Assembly: GCA_019918135.1 (NCBI GenBank) | Contig: WBZZ01003321.1 | Coordinates: forward strand, 225,001 to 289,000 | Direction of reading: 5' to 3' | DNA length: 64,000 nt | Origin: Paulinella micropora | Lineage: Eukaryota; Cercozoa; Imbricatea; Euglyphida; Paulinellidae | Program-made: the position numbers and the translations under genes | Notes under the pieces: model-generated | What the model was told of the DNA's origin: nothing | The model's database searches: none | What the model saw: only the letters and a program-made list of their open reading frames with translations | Part shown: one piece after another, positions 1 through 9,360 of the stretch | Layout of the letters: each line of letters begins with the position of its first letter | Numbering within the stretch: the stretch's first letter is position 1

Positions 1-175
1 CTTGAAGATGGATGAAGGTAAGGCTGTCGCAGACGAAGTCGGAGTGGAAGGTAAAGACGAACTGACTGAAGCGATTGCTGGACTTTCCATTAGACCATGT
101 CTAATCCTTCTAGACTTTTGCCTGAGTTAGGTAATTGAACACGATTATATATTCTGTTCAAAAAAAAATCTACCT

Positions 176-454
176 TTGAACCCGATAGTAGAATTTGACA
201 AACGCAGGGCTCGTGGTTTTGTTTCGGATGGATACTTACAAAAAGTAGCAATGTTTAGTAAGAGTAGCTCAAGCTCTGGTAATGTTGGTCGCCTTCAAGA
301 TAGAGGTCTTTTCGTCCTATTTGTCAATCCTTTACAGCCAGACGAAAAGATTTATGTATTCGCTCATCGTGGAAACGTGAATACATACTTGAAGGGTGTA
401 GGTAGTGAGACTTCAACGTATTTATCACGATGGCTAACATCGCTCCGTAATTAA
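176..454 (+). CDS. Unrecognised ORF at the window's left edge
   Basis: The frame is open from a TTG at 176 to a TAA at 452 and has no good ATG, so it is probably the 3' part of something larger. It is Ser-rich near the start, then has a hydrophobic strand (LFVLFVNPL) and a terminal SRWLTSL segment. A second open stretch in the same frame covers about 2-133. It could be the last gene of element 1's left arm or flanking host sequence. Base composition is less AT-rich than the neighbouring element genes. I do not recognise it. Confidence 0.25.
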   Translation: MNPIVEFDKRRARGFVSDGYLQKVAMFSKSSSSSGNVGRLQDRGLFVLFVNPLQPDEKIYVFAHRGNVNTYLKGVGSETSTYLSRWLTSLRN

Positions 455-490
455 AAACAAACATGTGTATTACGTTAAAGTTCATTTTCA

Positions 491-1483
491 TTAAAGGTCT
501 AGTATTACTTTAGCCTTTCGCTCTCTTCTACTCGTCCTGACATTCTCTGGTTGAATGTCTTCTCTTTTCAATAATTCTTTTGTCTTTTTCTCTTTAATAA
601 CTTCTTTAGTTTGTTCTTTCATATCTTTTTCTTCGTCAATTGGTTTAATAAATTCAGTCTCCAATAAATCTCTAGGACTTACTAATTCGTCATTGATTAA
701 TATTAACTTAAATCCGGAACGGCCTTTGACTTTATAAATAATTTTACTGAAAGTCTTACCGCATTTGGAGAAAACATTCCTTTTGTTTTCTTTTCTCACA
801 CTATCCCCTACTTCAAATTCTTCAATTAAATTATCTCGTGTGATTTTCTGTTTATTTTTATCTTTCCAGAAAAATACATCTACTGGTTTTACTTTAATTC
901 CTCTATGAACTTTATTATTATAAGCATCTACTAAGTCTTGAATATAACTAACCCAATCAAAATTACGATTGGTTTCAAATAAAAGGTCAAGCCATCTCCT
1001 TATACTTCTTATAACTCTATCAAGAACCGCGAGCGCTCTATGGTCGCCAACTTCAACAACATCGTGTTTAATTCCATTTTCAATAAATATTCGCGGGTTG
1101 CTCCTTTATATTCTCCCCCGCTGTCTGTAGTAATTGACTTTGGTTTATATTTGATTGATTTCAAAGCGTAATATACTTCTTTTGCTGTTTTATTTTTTAA
1201 TGGAATGATTATTAAATATCGTGAATGGCAATCAATCCAAACAAGCATCCAAGCATAGCCCTTATTTCCTTTCTTGTCTTTTATCCGCTAAGTCAAGAAA
1301 GACTTGGTCTAATGGTTTATCAACCCATATAGTGTTCCATATTTTAGGGTTCTTTTTCTGGTGGTGAATTTCCAGTGCTTCTTCTTCTTTTGTTTTAACT
1401 ACTTCTCCCGTAGGTGTATCCTCTAATTGACTATTACGATTTTGATTATTAATAATTGCATGTTTATGGTCTAAATCAGGCAT
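491..1483 (-). pseudogene. rve (retroviral-type) integrase, element 1, broken
   Basis: Integrase of the DDE/RNase H-fold type used by Polintons and mavirus-like viruses to insert the element. Visible pieces match element 2's integrase (20,285-21,275): the segment around WIDCHSRYLIIIPLKNKTA, the TDSGGEYKGATREY block, and a C-terminal SH3-like tail with a VSPRDLLETEF motif before a basic end. It lies on the minus strand at the left of the element, pointing outward, which is usual. It is a fossil with a few breaks. Confidence 0.8.
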
Positions 1484-1498
1484 TCTATATAATTAATT

Positions 1499-1657
1499 TC
1501 ATTTTTTACGATCCATATCTTCTTCTTCGTTTTTAACCGCGTTTGGGTATTGCGCCAAAACATTTTTAGCATGCTCCATCTTTCGTTGTTTCGCTTTCGC
1601 TTTTATTCCTTCCACAGCATTACCCCAATTCTTACGGCTTGCTTCGGGGCTCGGCAT
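1499..1657 (-). CDS. Short charged protein, 52 aa, element 1
   Basis: The frame begins MPSPEASRKNWG at 1,657 and is rich in Lys, Glu and Gln (KAKQRKMEHAKNVLAQYPNAVKNEEED). It matches the first third of the 163-aa protein at 22,059-22,550 in element 2, which continues into an acidic Ser/Glu tail not present here. It lies just before the fibre gene on the opposite strand in both elements, so position is conserved. Function is unknown; the helical charged character suggests a nucleic-acid or protein-binding role, which is inference. Confidence 0.5.
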   Translation of the reverse strand: MPSPEASRKNWGNAVEGIKAKAKQRKMEHAKNVLAQYPNAVKNEEEDMDRKK

Positions 1658-1765
1658 ATTCTATACTAAGATTTTTATATTTTTAGTATTTACAAATTAA
1701 ATATTTATTTAATATACAAATTAATTCCATATAAAGATAAAGACAAAAATATACATAAAGCGACA

Positions 1766-2355
1766 ATGCCAGACTATAAGCAAGGAAAGATTTATTCATT
1801 AAGGTCTCACCAGACAGACTAGATTTACATAGGTTCAACAACTCAACCTCTACATAAAAGGTTATATAGACATAAAAAGGATTTCAAATATAACAAAGTG
1901 TATATATCATCGTTTGAAATTTTGAAATATGAAGATGTCTATATTGAATTAATTGAAGAATTTCCATGCGAGAATAAAATGGAACTTAACAGAAGAGAAG
2001 GTGAAGTAATAAGACAAACGGAATGTGTCAATAAATACATAGCAGGAAGAACACAAAAGGAATGGAGGGAAGAAAATAAAGAAGAACTAAAAAGAAAAAA
2101 ATAAAGAATGACGAGAAGAAAATAAGGAAATACTATATCAAAAAAAGAAAATTTATATTCAGAACAATGTAGATAAAGTAAAACAAAGACAACATAACTA
2201 TTTTCAAAAAATGATAGAAATAGAATAAATTGCTATAAAAACAGAGATAAAATAAAATGCGAATGTGTTGAATTTCTTAAAATTAATTTATTAAAACAAA
2301 AAATCATATGAGATATTTTGAACAATACTTTGGATTAGCAACATTAGGATTTTAA
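1766..2355 (+). pseudogene. GIY-YIG endonuclease, element 1, broken
   Basis: The start reads MPDYKQGKIYSLRS, followed by an IYIGSTTQPLHKRLYRHKKDF block. These are the GIY strand, YIG strand and conserved Arg helix of GIY-YIG nucleases. A Lys/Glu-rich helical tail follows (NRREGEVIRQTECVNKYIAGRTQ), as in NCLDV and phage seg-like enzymes. The related gene in element 2 (19,607-20,290) lies on the other side of the integrase, so this nuclease has moved between element backbones. It is a fossil with a few breaks. Confidence 0.7.
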
Positions 2356-2392
2356 AATTTAATCAAAAATATTTTTTGTTTAATATACAAAT

Positions 2393-5300
2393 ATGTCGGG
2401 TTCATCCTATAAGTCTCTCTTAGGCTTGTCAGAAATTGCTGTTGATAGTTTGAATATACTTAACTTAGACTTAACCAATACTAACATAGTGGGCTTAAAC
2501 ACAGACAGAGTGCCAGAAGATGATGACCCCGTAAATCTTTATTACACTGACGACCGATTTGATACAAGGTTATCCAGCAAATCAACAACCGACATCAAAG
2601 AAGGAAAAAATTTATACTATACAGAGCAACGAGTAAGGGACAACGACGAAGTCAAAGCCTCAACTCAACACCGCTCTAATACTTCCAATCCGCACCAAAC
2701 CAGTTTATATAATTTGATAGACACAAACATATTTGCACAAGCGAGCGGTCAATACTTAACTTACAACGATGTAGAAGGCAAATGGAAGAATACAGCCCTT
2801 GGTTCAATTGATACACTTTCAGATGTGGTTATAACCGCGCCGATAGCGATGAATAGTTATCTAACATATAACTCAATAAACTGGGTAAATAAAACCTTTC
2901 CGATAAATGTTGATGAATTCGGCAATATTAGTATGGGAAGGAAGAATATAACAGGAGTTAATTTACTAAATACCAAAGATGTTGATGAATGGATATTTGA
3001 GCATCAAGATAATAATGATAAAGTGTCAGCGAGTGGAAGCATAGATAGCCACAGCGATGTGACAATAACAGGCTTCCCAGCAGATAACCAACTGCTTATT
3101 TATAGCACGGGTCAATGGAGAAACACCACACCACCCTTTCTTAGATTAGACGGCACTGCTAGTATGACAGGGGCACTAAATATGAATGGTTATGCTATCT
3201 CAGGGGCTTCTACGTATAATGGAATTAATCTCGCAAATCTCGCAGTTGATGGTTCGGTGGTTAAACTAACAGGAGACCAAACCATAGCAGGAATTAAAAC
3301 ATTTAGCAGTATAATAAATGCGAGTGCGGGTATTGATATGAAAAGCCAAAGCATAACAAATGTTAATCTTGATGGTGTGGATGTTTCCGTTCTTGATACG
3401 TCGGTGGTTAAACTAACAGGAGACCAAACCATAGCAGGGAATAAAAAATTTACATCAACTTTAGAAGTAAGTGGTTCATCCAATCCTACTACTTTTGATG
3501 GTATTGGCATAGCCTTTGATACAAAAATAGGAATGATTGCAGCACAAAAAACAGCAACAGCGACTTGGTATCCGATACAAATAACTGGTTCGTATGTTGA
3601 GTTATATTCAGGTAATACTTTAATTATAACCGCAACTGGAACAACATTAAGTTTGAATAACAACAAGATAACAAACTTAGCCGACCCTTCCGCTTCAACA
3701 GATGGAGCAAATAAAAGTTATGTTGATACAAAAGACGGGCAAAATGTGAAACTAACAGGAAACCAAAACATAGCAGGAATTAAGACATATAGCAGTGGTG
3801 TTGAAATAACTGGAAATTCAATCAATTCAACAACAAAGGGCACATTTATCGTTTTCAATTCTACCAGTAATATCGGTTCTATTGCTAGTTTGGATATGAA
3901 AACTGCAACATATTACAACTTTGAAATTTCTGCGAAAAAAATAAGTTTTATTATTGATTGTTTCGTGGTTTAATGCTACTGGATTAGATTGTAATAGTAG
4001 CAGGATGATTAATCTGGGAGCACCACAAAATGCGAATGAAGCGGTAAATAGGCAATATCTGGATGACAATTGTGTGAAACTGACAACAGACCAAACCATA
4101 ACAGGAAGTAAAACATTCAATGGGACGAGCACTACGATAAAATATCTAACTTTAACACAAACGGCTGATTTTAATAATCAAGTTATCATTAATGGTGGAA
4201 ATATAACATATAATGGGGCGAGGATATTAAACCAAAATGGAGGAGATATATTCTTTTCACAGACATCAGGTAATTATCAATATTTCTTATTTACTCTAAA
4301 TACTGCTACAAGTGGAACCGCGAACCAACGAGGTTATGTATTTACGAATGTAGCATTTGATGCAAAAGGAGCAGGTCTTTATATTTCAAAACTTGTGGAT
4401 AATAAAAGTGCTTCGTCTGACATTGTCCGTTTTAACAATGCTGGTGGTATGCGGTTTTATGGAGCCTTAGATATGAACTCAAACAACATAACAAATGGTG
4501 GAACAATAACGGGAACAACAATTACTTCAACCGCAGGAATAACTACAACTACATTAACGGCGAGCGGATTATTAACAGCAGATGGCGGTTGCAAGTTATC
4601 TATTCAAAATAAAGTAGATGGAGGAAATGGGCAGGGTATATTTCTGTGGGATACAGACAACGCAGGATGGGGGATTTATATGGCTCAGCCTGGGACATAT
4701 AAAAGTCTATCTGGAGGGTCTGCGGTTGCAGACAACGATATTTCAGGCTTTGCTATAAGATTTAGGTCTGGTTTTGCTTCAACAGATGGTTTTGTGTGGG
4801 AAAATTCTAACGAGCAATTGTTAATGTCATTAAATGGGGCAAACGGGACTTTATGGACGAAATGATTAATAACGGCTAGTGCGGGTATATCAACAACAAT
4901 GGCAACCGCGAGTGGATTACTAACGGCAAATGCGGGTATATCAACAACCACATTAACAACAAGTGGCTTACTAACTGCGAATGCGGGGATTACATACTCT
5001 GGGTTGCTAACGACCACAACTACTAATGGAGCGAAAATAGGAATTCAAGGACAAACAGACGGGACGAATGCAAGAGGAATATTTGTATGGGATACTGCTG
5101 ATTCAGCATGGGGGATTTATATGTCTCAGTCTGGAGCAAATAAATTACCAAGTGGAGGAACAGCACCAGCAGGAGGAGTAGGCGGAGGATGAACTTCTTA
5201 TGCTATTAGATTTAGAGTAAATAATTCTTCAACGAGTGGGTTCATATGGGAGAATAGTTCAAATACTGCTTTAATGTCTTTGAAAGCAAGCGATGGACAA

Positions 5301-5795
5301 TTATGGGTATTGTCTAATCCAATTCAATATTCAGACAGGAGAAAAAAAGAAGATATAAAGGAATGCTTAGGTTTAGATTTTATTAATAAGTTAAATCCAG
5401 TCTGCTATCGTATGATTGATGATTAAAAAAAATGTAGGACTGGCTTAATAGCACAAGAATTAGAAGAAATACTAACAGAAATGAATATGCTAGATTTTGG
5501 CGGTTTTATAAAAGAAACAATTATGGTTCCGTGTCCAAAGCAAAGAAAAGAATGCGAATTGAAAGGTGTGAGTCTTAATCCAGAAGATGTTAATTGTGTT
5601 GATAGTGGTGATGTCGGTTATAGTATAGGTTATTCCGAGTTTATCGCCCCGTTAATTAAGGCCACACAGGAGTTATCGGAAAAGGTAGTTAATTTAGAAA
5701 AAGAAAATAAACTTTTACTTAATATACTACAAGACCAAGCAAATCAATTGGCAGAAATACGAGCAGTCGTTTTTGGTGTTTCACGAAACACCTAA
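2393..5795 (+). pseudogene. Long fibre protein with S74-type C-terminal chaperone, element 1, broken
   Basis: A very long receptor-binding-type fibre. The N-terminal part begins MSGSSYKSLLGLSEIAVDSL. The shaft carries repeated modules of the form KLTGDQTIAGIKTF (near 3,260, 3,400, 3,745 and 4,075) and GSIDSHSDVTITG, like phage tail-fibre beta-helix repeats. The 3' part has YSDRRKKEDIKECLGLDFINKLNPV and, further on, RTGLIAQELEEIL, which match the peptidase S74 (intramolecular chaperone auto-processing) pattern, then a coiled-coil end (LSEKVVNLEKENKLLLNIL). Such domains trimerise the fibre and cut themselves off in phage tailspikes. It is a fossil with several breaks. The region 4,140-5,470 is almost identical to element 2. 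Confidence 0.7.
5775..5792. terminator. Small perfect hairpin at fibre gene end
   Basis: GGTGTTT and AAACACC pair perfectly around a 4-base loop, overlapping the last codons of the fibre gene. A likely transcript-end hairpin; function is inferred. Confidence 0.4.
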
Positions 5796-5796
5796 C

Positions 5797-5818
5797 TGAT
5801 TATCGCAAGCGATAATCA
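5797..5818. terminator. Small perfect hairpin after fibre gene
   Basis: TGATTATCGC pairs perfectly with GCGATAATCA around a 2-base AA loop. It lies in the 34-base gap between the fibre gene and the next ORF. Confidence 0.45.
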
Positions 5819-5829
5819 AGGTTTTTCAA

Positions 5830-6183
5830 ATGTCAAACAATAATACAACTAGACTTCACAGACCACCACCTATTATGGATATGGATGGCGAACTAACTCC
5901 AGAATTAAAGTCTCGTGTTCTTGAAGTAGAACTAAAGACTGAGGAAAAAAAAGTAGAGCACGAATTGGAAGATAACTGGAATTGTTGTATAAAAAACAGA
6001 CCAACCGACAGCCGACTTATTAAATACTTATTTCAAATGGGTATCATTATAGCCATTATAACCCTTTGTATCGTGAGGCTATCTGAGAAGAACTTGCCGT
6101 GCGAGGTTGCTAATACTTATGTCGGTATTTTCACTTTACTCATAGAAATTTGCCTTCCATCACCCTCTAGTTCAAAGAAGTGA
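5830..6183 (+). CDS. Small two-helix membrane protein, element 1
   Basis: A 117-aa protein with a charged N-terminal half (about residues 20-55), then two hydrophobic segments: MGIIIAIITLCIV at about 74-86 and VANTYVGIFTLLIEICL at about 94-110. The end is Ser-rich with two lysines. A similar C-terminal half remains in element 2 at 25,541-25,749. Position right after the fibre gene suggests a virion membrane or holin-like role, but there is no motif to prove it. The start at 5,830 follows the paired hairpins that end the fibre gene. Confidence 0.6.
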   Translation: MSNNNTTRLHRPPPIMDMDGELTPELKSRVLEVELKTEEKKVEHELEDNWNCCIKNRPTDSRLIKYLFQMGIIIAIITLCIVRLSEKNLPCEVANTYVGIFTLLIEICLPSPSSSKK

Positions 6184-6238
6184 TATTTATCAACTTCACT
6201 ATCGTTGCTGTCGCAACTCCCGTTTGTTGATAAACATC
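6182..6238. terminator. Intergenic hairpin, type A
   Basis: Outer ends GATATTT and AAACATC pair; next come ATCAAC and GTTGAT, with an inner GTTGC/GCAAC stem. It starts inside the stop codon of the membrane-protein gene. Confidence 0.6.
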
Positions 6239-6260
6239 GTAAAAAAATTAAATGGAAGAC

Positions 6261-6323
6261 GATGTTTGAGAATAAGCGAGAAATCTGGCGATTAGCCAGA
6301 TAGAAGCGAAATTCTCAAATATC
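6261..6323. terminator. Intergenic hairpin, type B
   Basis: GATGTTTGAGAAT pairs with ATTCTCAAATATC. The inner part has AAGCG and AATCTGGC / GCCAGAT stems. It lies between convergent gene ends, next to the type A hairpin. Confidence 0.6.
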
Positions 6324-6569
6324 ACATTCATATATATGTGTCCTGTACCATGAACTATCACCCGCACACATTAACGGCAGGGCTTCATCAAAACTAACAC
6401 ACCAATCACTCATAGGTTTATACACACATTTAAATTTAGTTTCTATTCCTTGCTTTATACAATAAACACACGCATCTCGTTTTGTTTGATTTGCTCTGCT
6501 ATAAAAGTCGCAGGCAGTTCGCAAAAATATTTTTGTTATTAAAAAGTTTATCTTCAGTAATATAATCAT
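6315..6569 (-). CDS. Small secreted or membrane-anchored Cys-rich protein, 84 aa, element 1
   Basis: The N-terminus is hydrophobic (MIILLKINFLITKIFL), like a signal peptide or anchor. The remaining part has seven cysteines and conserved ACDFYSR, KFKCVYK and EALPLMCAGD segments. An equally long relative of 84 aa lies at 25,735-25,989 in element 2, also antisense between the membrane gene and the next plus-strand gene. The same length and cysteine spacing in both copies argue it is real. It shares two bases with the start of the divergent gene at 6,568. Family unknown; a disulfide-bonded virion or secreted protein is an inference. Confidence 0.6.
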   Translation of the reverse strand: MIILLKINFLITKIFLRTACDFYSRANQTKRDACVYCIKQGIETKFKCVYKPMSDWCVSFDEALPLMCAGDSSWYRTHIYECDI

Positions 6570-6917
6570 GGCTGACTATAAATACCAAAAGATTGTTTTT
6601 CTAAGCAATTACTTTGTGGGTAAATCATTCAACAAGAACATTCAAATGTCATTTACACCCACCAAAATGAATGTTAAGTTTACTATAACGACCAGACGGA
6701 AACCAAAACCAGAATTCTTTACATGGATAGAATTGGAATTATCAGTACATTCTCCGACAGCACCACAGCAAACATTTCAAACCTTAGTTATAATTTAGGT
6801 GTCGTTGGATGGACGGACGGACAATATATATTTAAAGTCCTTGAAACCGACAGCGGAAATATTGATACAGGAAATTTAGCGGGAAGAATTGTTGTGTGTT
6901 TGGAATTCGTCGGGTAA
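6568..6917 (+). pseudogene. Small conserved protein before the ATPase, element 1, broken
   Basis: It begins MADYKYQKIVFLSNYFVGK and ends near NLAGRIVVCLEFVG. The same ends are present in element 2 (26,053-26,397). The predicted content is mostly beta strands with FTPTKMNVKF and GVVGWTDGQYIFKVLETDSGNID segments, which fits a small capsid or cement protein, but that is inference. It is followed 9 bases later by the packaging ATPase, so the two may be co-transcribed. It is a fossil with about one break. Confidence 0.5.
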
Positions 6918-6926
6918 TAATGTACA

Positions 6927-7739
6927 ATGGAGAAGATTAATAGCATTAAGGTGAAGCCAGTAAAACAAGAGGGCGATGGAAATAAAAAAGCAAAAGGTTA
7001 TAAATTATTTAATGAGCCGTATGCCAATATATTTCTACTTGCCCGTAAGAAGAGCGGGAAAACGACAGCACTCTTTGAAATACTGAAACGGATGACAGAC
7101 AGAAAAACACGTATTGTCATTATTGCTTCAACAATACACAAGGACTACATTTACAAAGCAATGGTAAAGCACTTTAAGAACAGGGGAAACCCGATGGCTG
7201 TATATACCTTTCTCAAATCAGATGGTGTTAATGTGATAGACTATGAACTTGACAAACTGAACAAACCAGATGAAGAGCAGGAAGGCGAAATTAAACAGGA
7301 CGATAAAGAACCGATGGAGAAACCACAATTTTTATACTTTGGAAAAGAAAAGAAACAGATAAAGGAGGCACCAAAAGAGCGACCAAGCAAGTATATTTTG
7401 CCAGAGGTTGTTTTTGTTTTGGATGATTTAGGGAGCGGTTTAAAAGACAAGTCCGTAAGTGATTTGTTAAAAAAGAGCAGACACTATAAATCAAAGGTGA
7501 TTATGTCAAGCCAGTATTTAAACGACCTACGGCCAGAAGCCATTAAGCAGTTAGATTATTTATTAATCTTTCCAGGCCAGTCTCAGGACAAAATGGAACT
7601 CGTGTATAAGCACTTAGACTTATCTTTTGATTTTGATTACTTTCTTCAAAAGTATCACGAAGCAACAAAGGAACGATTTAATTTTCTTTATGTTTCAAGT
7701 GTTGATGATGAAATCCGCAAAACTTTGCTTACAGATTAA
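6927..7739 (+). CDS. FtsK/HerA-type DNA-packaging ATPase, element 1
   Basis: A 270-aa A32-like ATPase that would pump DNA into the capsid. The Walker A region is ARKKSGKTT at residues 39-47 after a hydrophobic strand (ANIFLL). Walker B is VVFVLDDLGS with acidic residues near 166-167. A later VIMSSQYLNDLRP segment is in the place of the sensor/arginine-finger part. The middle (about 105-145) is a charged linker that differs from element 2. Length and motif order match Polinton and virophage ATPases. It looks whole. The start follows an AATAATGTACA run just upstream. Confidence 0.85.
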   Translation: MEKINSIKVKPVKQEGDGNKKAKGYKLFNEPYANIFLLARKKSGKTTALFEILKRMTDRKTRIVIIASTIHKDYIYKAMVKHFKNRGNPMAVYTFLKSDGVNVIDYELDKLNKPDEEQEGEIKQDDKEPMEKPQFLYFGKEKKQIKEAPKERPSKYILPEVVFVLDDLGSGLKDKSVSDLLKKSRHYKSKVIMSSQYLNDLRPEAIKQLDYLLIFPGQSQDKMELVYKHLDLSFDFDYFLQKYHEATKERFNFLYVSSVDDEIRKTLLTD

Positions 7740-7777
7740 AATAAAAAAATTTAATTAATTATTTTTCTGTATTATAT

Positions 7778-8088
7778 ATGCCAGTATCACCAGTGATAAT
7801 TTCACAACCATCAGGATATAAAATCGGATACAATCCATCAATGCCACAGAAGGGAGGAAAAAAGAAAACTAAGAAGAGGGATGTGGTCAAAAGGGAGGAA
7901 AGATTAAGTGGGCAAAGGTCGGAAAAACGGCCTTGGCTGTTAATAAATTCCTTCGCGATAATAAGGTAATCTCTAGAACTGCGGGGGCATTGAGTAGCAT
8001 TGGGGTGCCTTACGCAGGTAGTGTTAGTGCTACAGCATCAAAACTCGGATATGGTAAGCAACGAGGAGGTGCTGTAAAGTTTCGCTGA
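7778..8088 (+). pseudogene. Small basic Gly/Lys-rich protein, element 1, broken
   Basis: It starts MPVSPVIISQPSGYKIGYNP and carries a GGKKKTKK cluster; the 3' part ends GGAVKFR. Element 2 has a whole 103-aa relative at 27,281-27,592. The basic, glycine-rich composition resembles small core proteins that coat DNA in adenovirus-like virions, but no family match can be claimed. It sits between the ATPase and the coiled-coil/protease block in both elements. Confidence 0.5.
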
Positions 8089-8089
8089 T

Positions 8090-8142
8090 GATATTTGAAA
8101 ATCCACACTTCCGCTACCGCTCTCGTGTGTTTTTCAAACATC
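8090..8142. terminator. Intergenic hairpin, type D
   Basis: GATATTTGAAAA pairs with TTTTTCAAACATC. The inner stem pairs CACACTTCCG with a CTCGTGTG side. It starts two bases after the preceding stop codon. Confidence 0.55.
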
Positions 8143-8157
8143 GTTTTTACTTTTTGC

Positions 8158-8213
8158 GATGTTTATCAACAAACGGGAGTTGCGACAGCAACGAGAGTGT
8201 AGTTGATGAATAT
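8158..8213. terminator. Intergenic hairpin, type A (first of a tandem pair)
   Basis: GATGTTTATCAAC pairs with GTTGATGAATATC; the inner GTTGC/GCAAC stem is as at 6,182 but in the other orientation. Confidence 0.55.
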
Positions 8214-8261
8214 CAACAAACGGGAGTTGCGACAGCAACGAGAGTGTAGTTGATAAATATC
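8214..8261. terminator. Intergenic hairpin, type A (second of a tandem pair)
   Basis: A direct repeat of the preceding unit, nearly base for base, ending TTGATAAATATC. Tandem copies suggest local duplication of the hairpin unit. Confidence 0.55.
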
Positions 8262-8300
8262 AACATCGTTCCAGATTAATTTTTTTAATAAAGAAAAATA

Positions 8301-8353
8301 GATGTTTTAGAATAAGCGATAATGCGAAGCATGAAGCGCAATTCTAAAATATC
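8301..8353. terminator. Intergenic hairpin, type B
   Basis: GATGTTTTAGAAT pairs with ATTCTAAAATATC, with an inner AATGCGAAGCAT stem. The last 18 bases are repeated once more downstream to 8,372. It overlaps the start of the next small basic ORF. Confidence 0.5.
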
Positions 8354-9360
8354 ACGCAATTCTAAAATATCAAAGGCTAAGGTAAGACCCCCGCGGGTTT
8401 ATAGGAATAAAAGCGGGAGGCCTTATATTATCCAGAAGGGTAAAAAATATTATCTTAATTTTGGTAAGAAAACAAATGATTTTAAGCACATTACAAATTG
8501 TTAAACTTTTTATGAAATATATTGGTAATAAGCCAAAGTCGCAAAGGGCTAGTCGCAAGCCAAGGGAAAAAATAATCAAATCTGATTTCAATCGTCTTGA
8601 ACACAAGAACCGAAACCAGATACAAAGCAACTTACAAAAGAAATATGAGTTAATACATGACGAGGAAGAAAAGGAAAAGAAGAAACGGGAGGATTTAGAC
8701 GAGGAGAAGAAGAGGCTAGAAAGAAAAATCAAAGCAAATACTAAGGAACTAAATGAAATAATGAATAGGGATCATAAAAGACAACTGGCGGAGATCAAGG
8801 AAAGACAGGAAGAAAAGTCTAGAGAACAGAAGAAGGAACAACGACTTATTCAGGAACTACGACTTATTCAGGAACTACAGGCAGAACAACGAGATAGACA
8901 GGAATTATTGACGGCTCCAGTTGTACAGCCGATTATAGCGAAACCGAATCCCCCTTCAACTATAAATAAACCAAAGAAACTGCAACTACATCTTCCCCAA
9001 AAATAACTGATATAACTGACAAAGTAAATAAACAAGAAAAAGATTTGGAAGAAGAAAAGAGACGAAGAATTATTGATGAAATGTTCTCTGAGAAAACGAG
9101 AAAAAAACGTGTCAAAAAAAAAGAAAAATAATACAATAATAAATCACCTTAAAAAAGCAGGCATTAATATCCCTATAATAAAAAACAAAGGTTCAAACGA
9201 CTACGCCACTAGTTTAAAGAGATGGTTATACACACAAAAAATCACTGAAAACATATCATCGGCAGAAGATGGATGGGATAAACTAGAACAATTTACAACA
9301 AAAATAATTGCTAAAAATGAAAGCAAAAAGAATGAAGAAAAAAAAAACTCCTGTAAATAG
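8322..9360 (+). pseudogene. Basic start and coiled-coil region before protease, element 1, broken
   Basis: The first part (from 8,322) is very basic, with KSGRPYIIQKGKKYYLNFGKK. It is followed by a long Lys/Glu/Arg coiled coil (about 8,600-8,900; heptad-like RERKIKANTKELNEIMNR and repeated ERQEEKSREQKKEQ) and a further basic stretch to 9,360. A matching region lies in element 2 at 27,753-28,845. It precedes the protease directly and may be a core or scaffold protein processed by it, which is inference. It is a fossil with a few breaks. Confidence 0.5.

Noticed and set aside
3190-3666. 158-aa minus-strand frame inside the fibre gene
   Set aside because: It is a shadow of the repeated fibre modules; the same shadow appears in element 2 and carries no recognisable domain.
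8158-8261. CRISPR-like array
   Set aside because: There are only two tandem units, they are hairpins without unique spacers, and the element is eukaryotic-viral in type.
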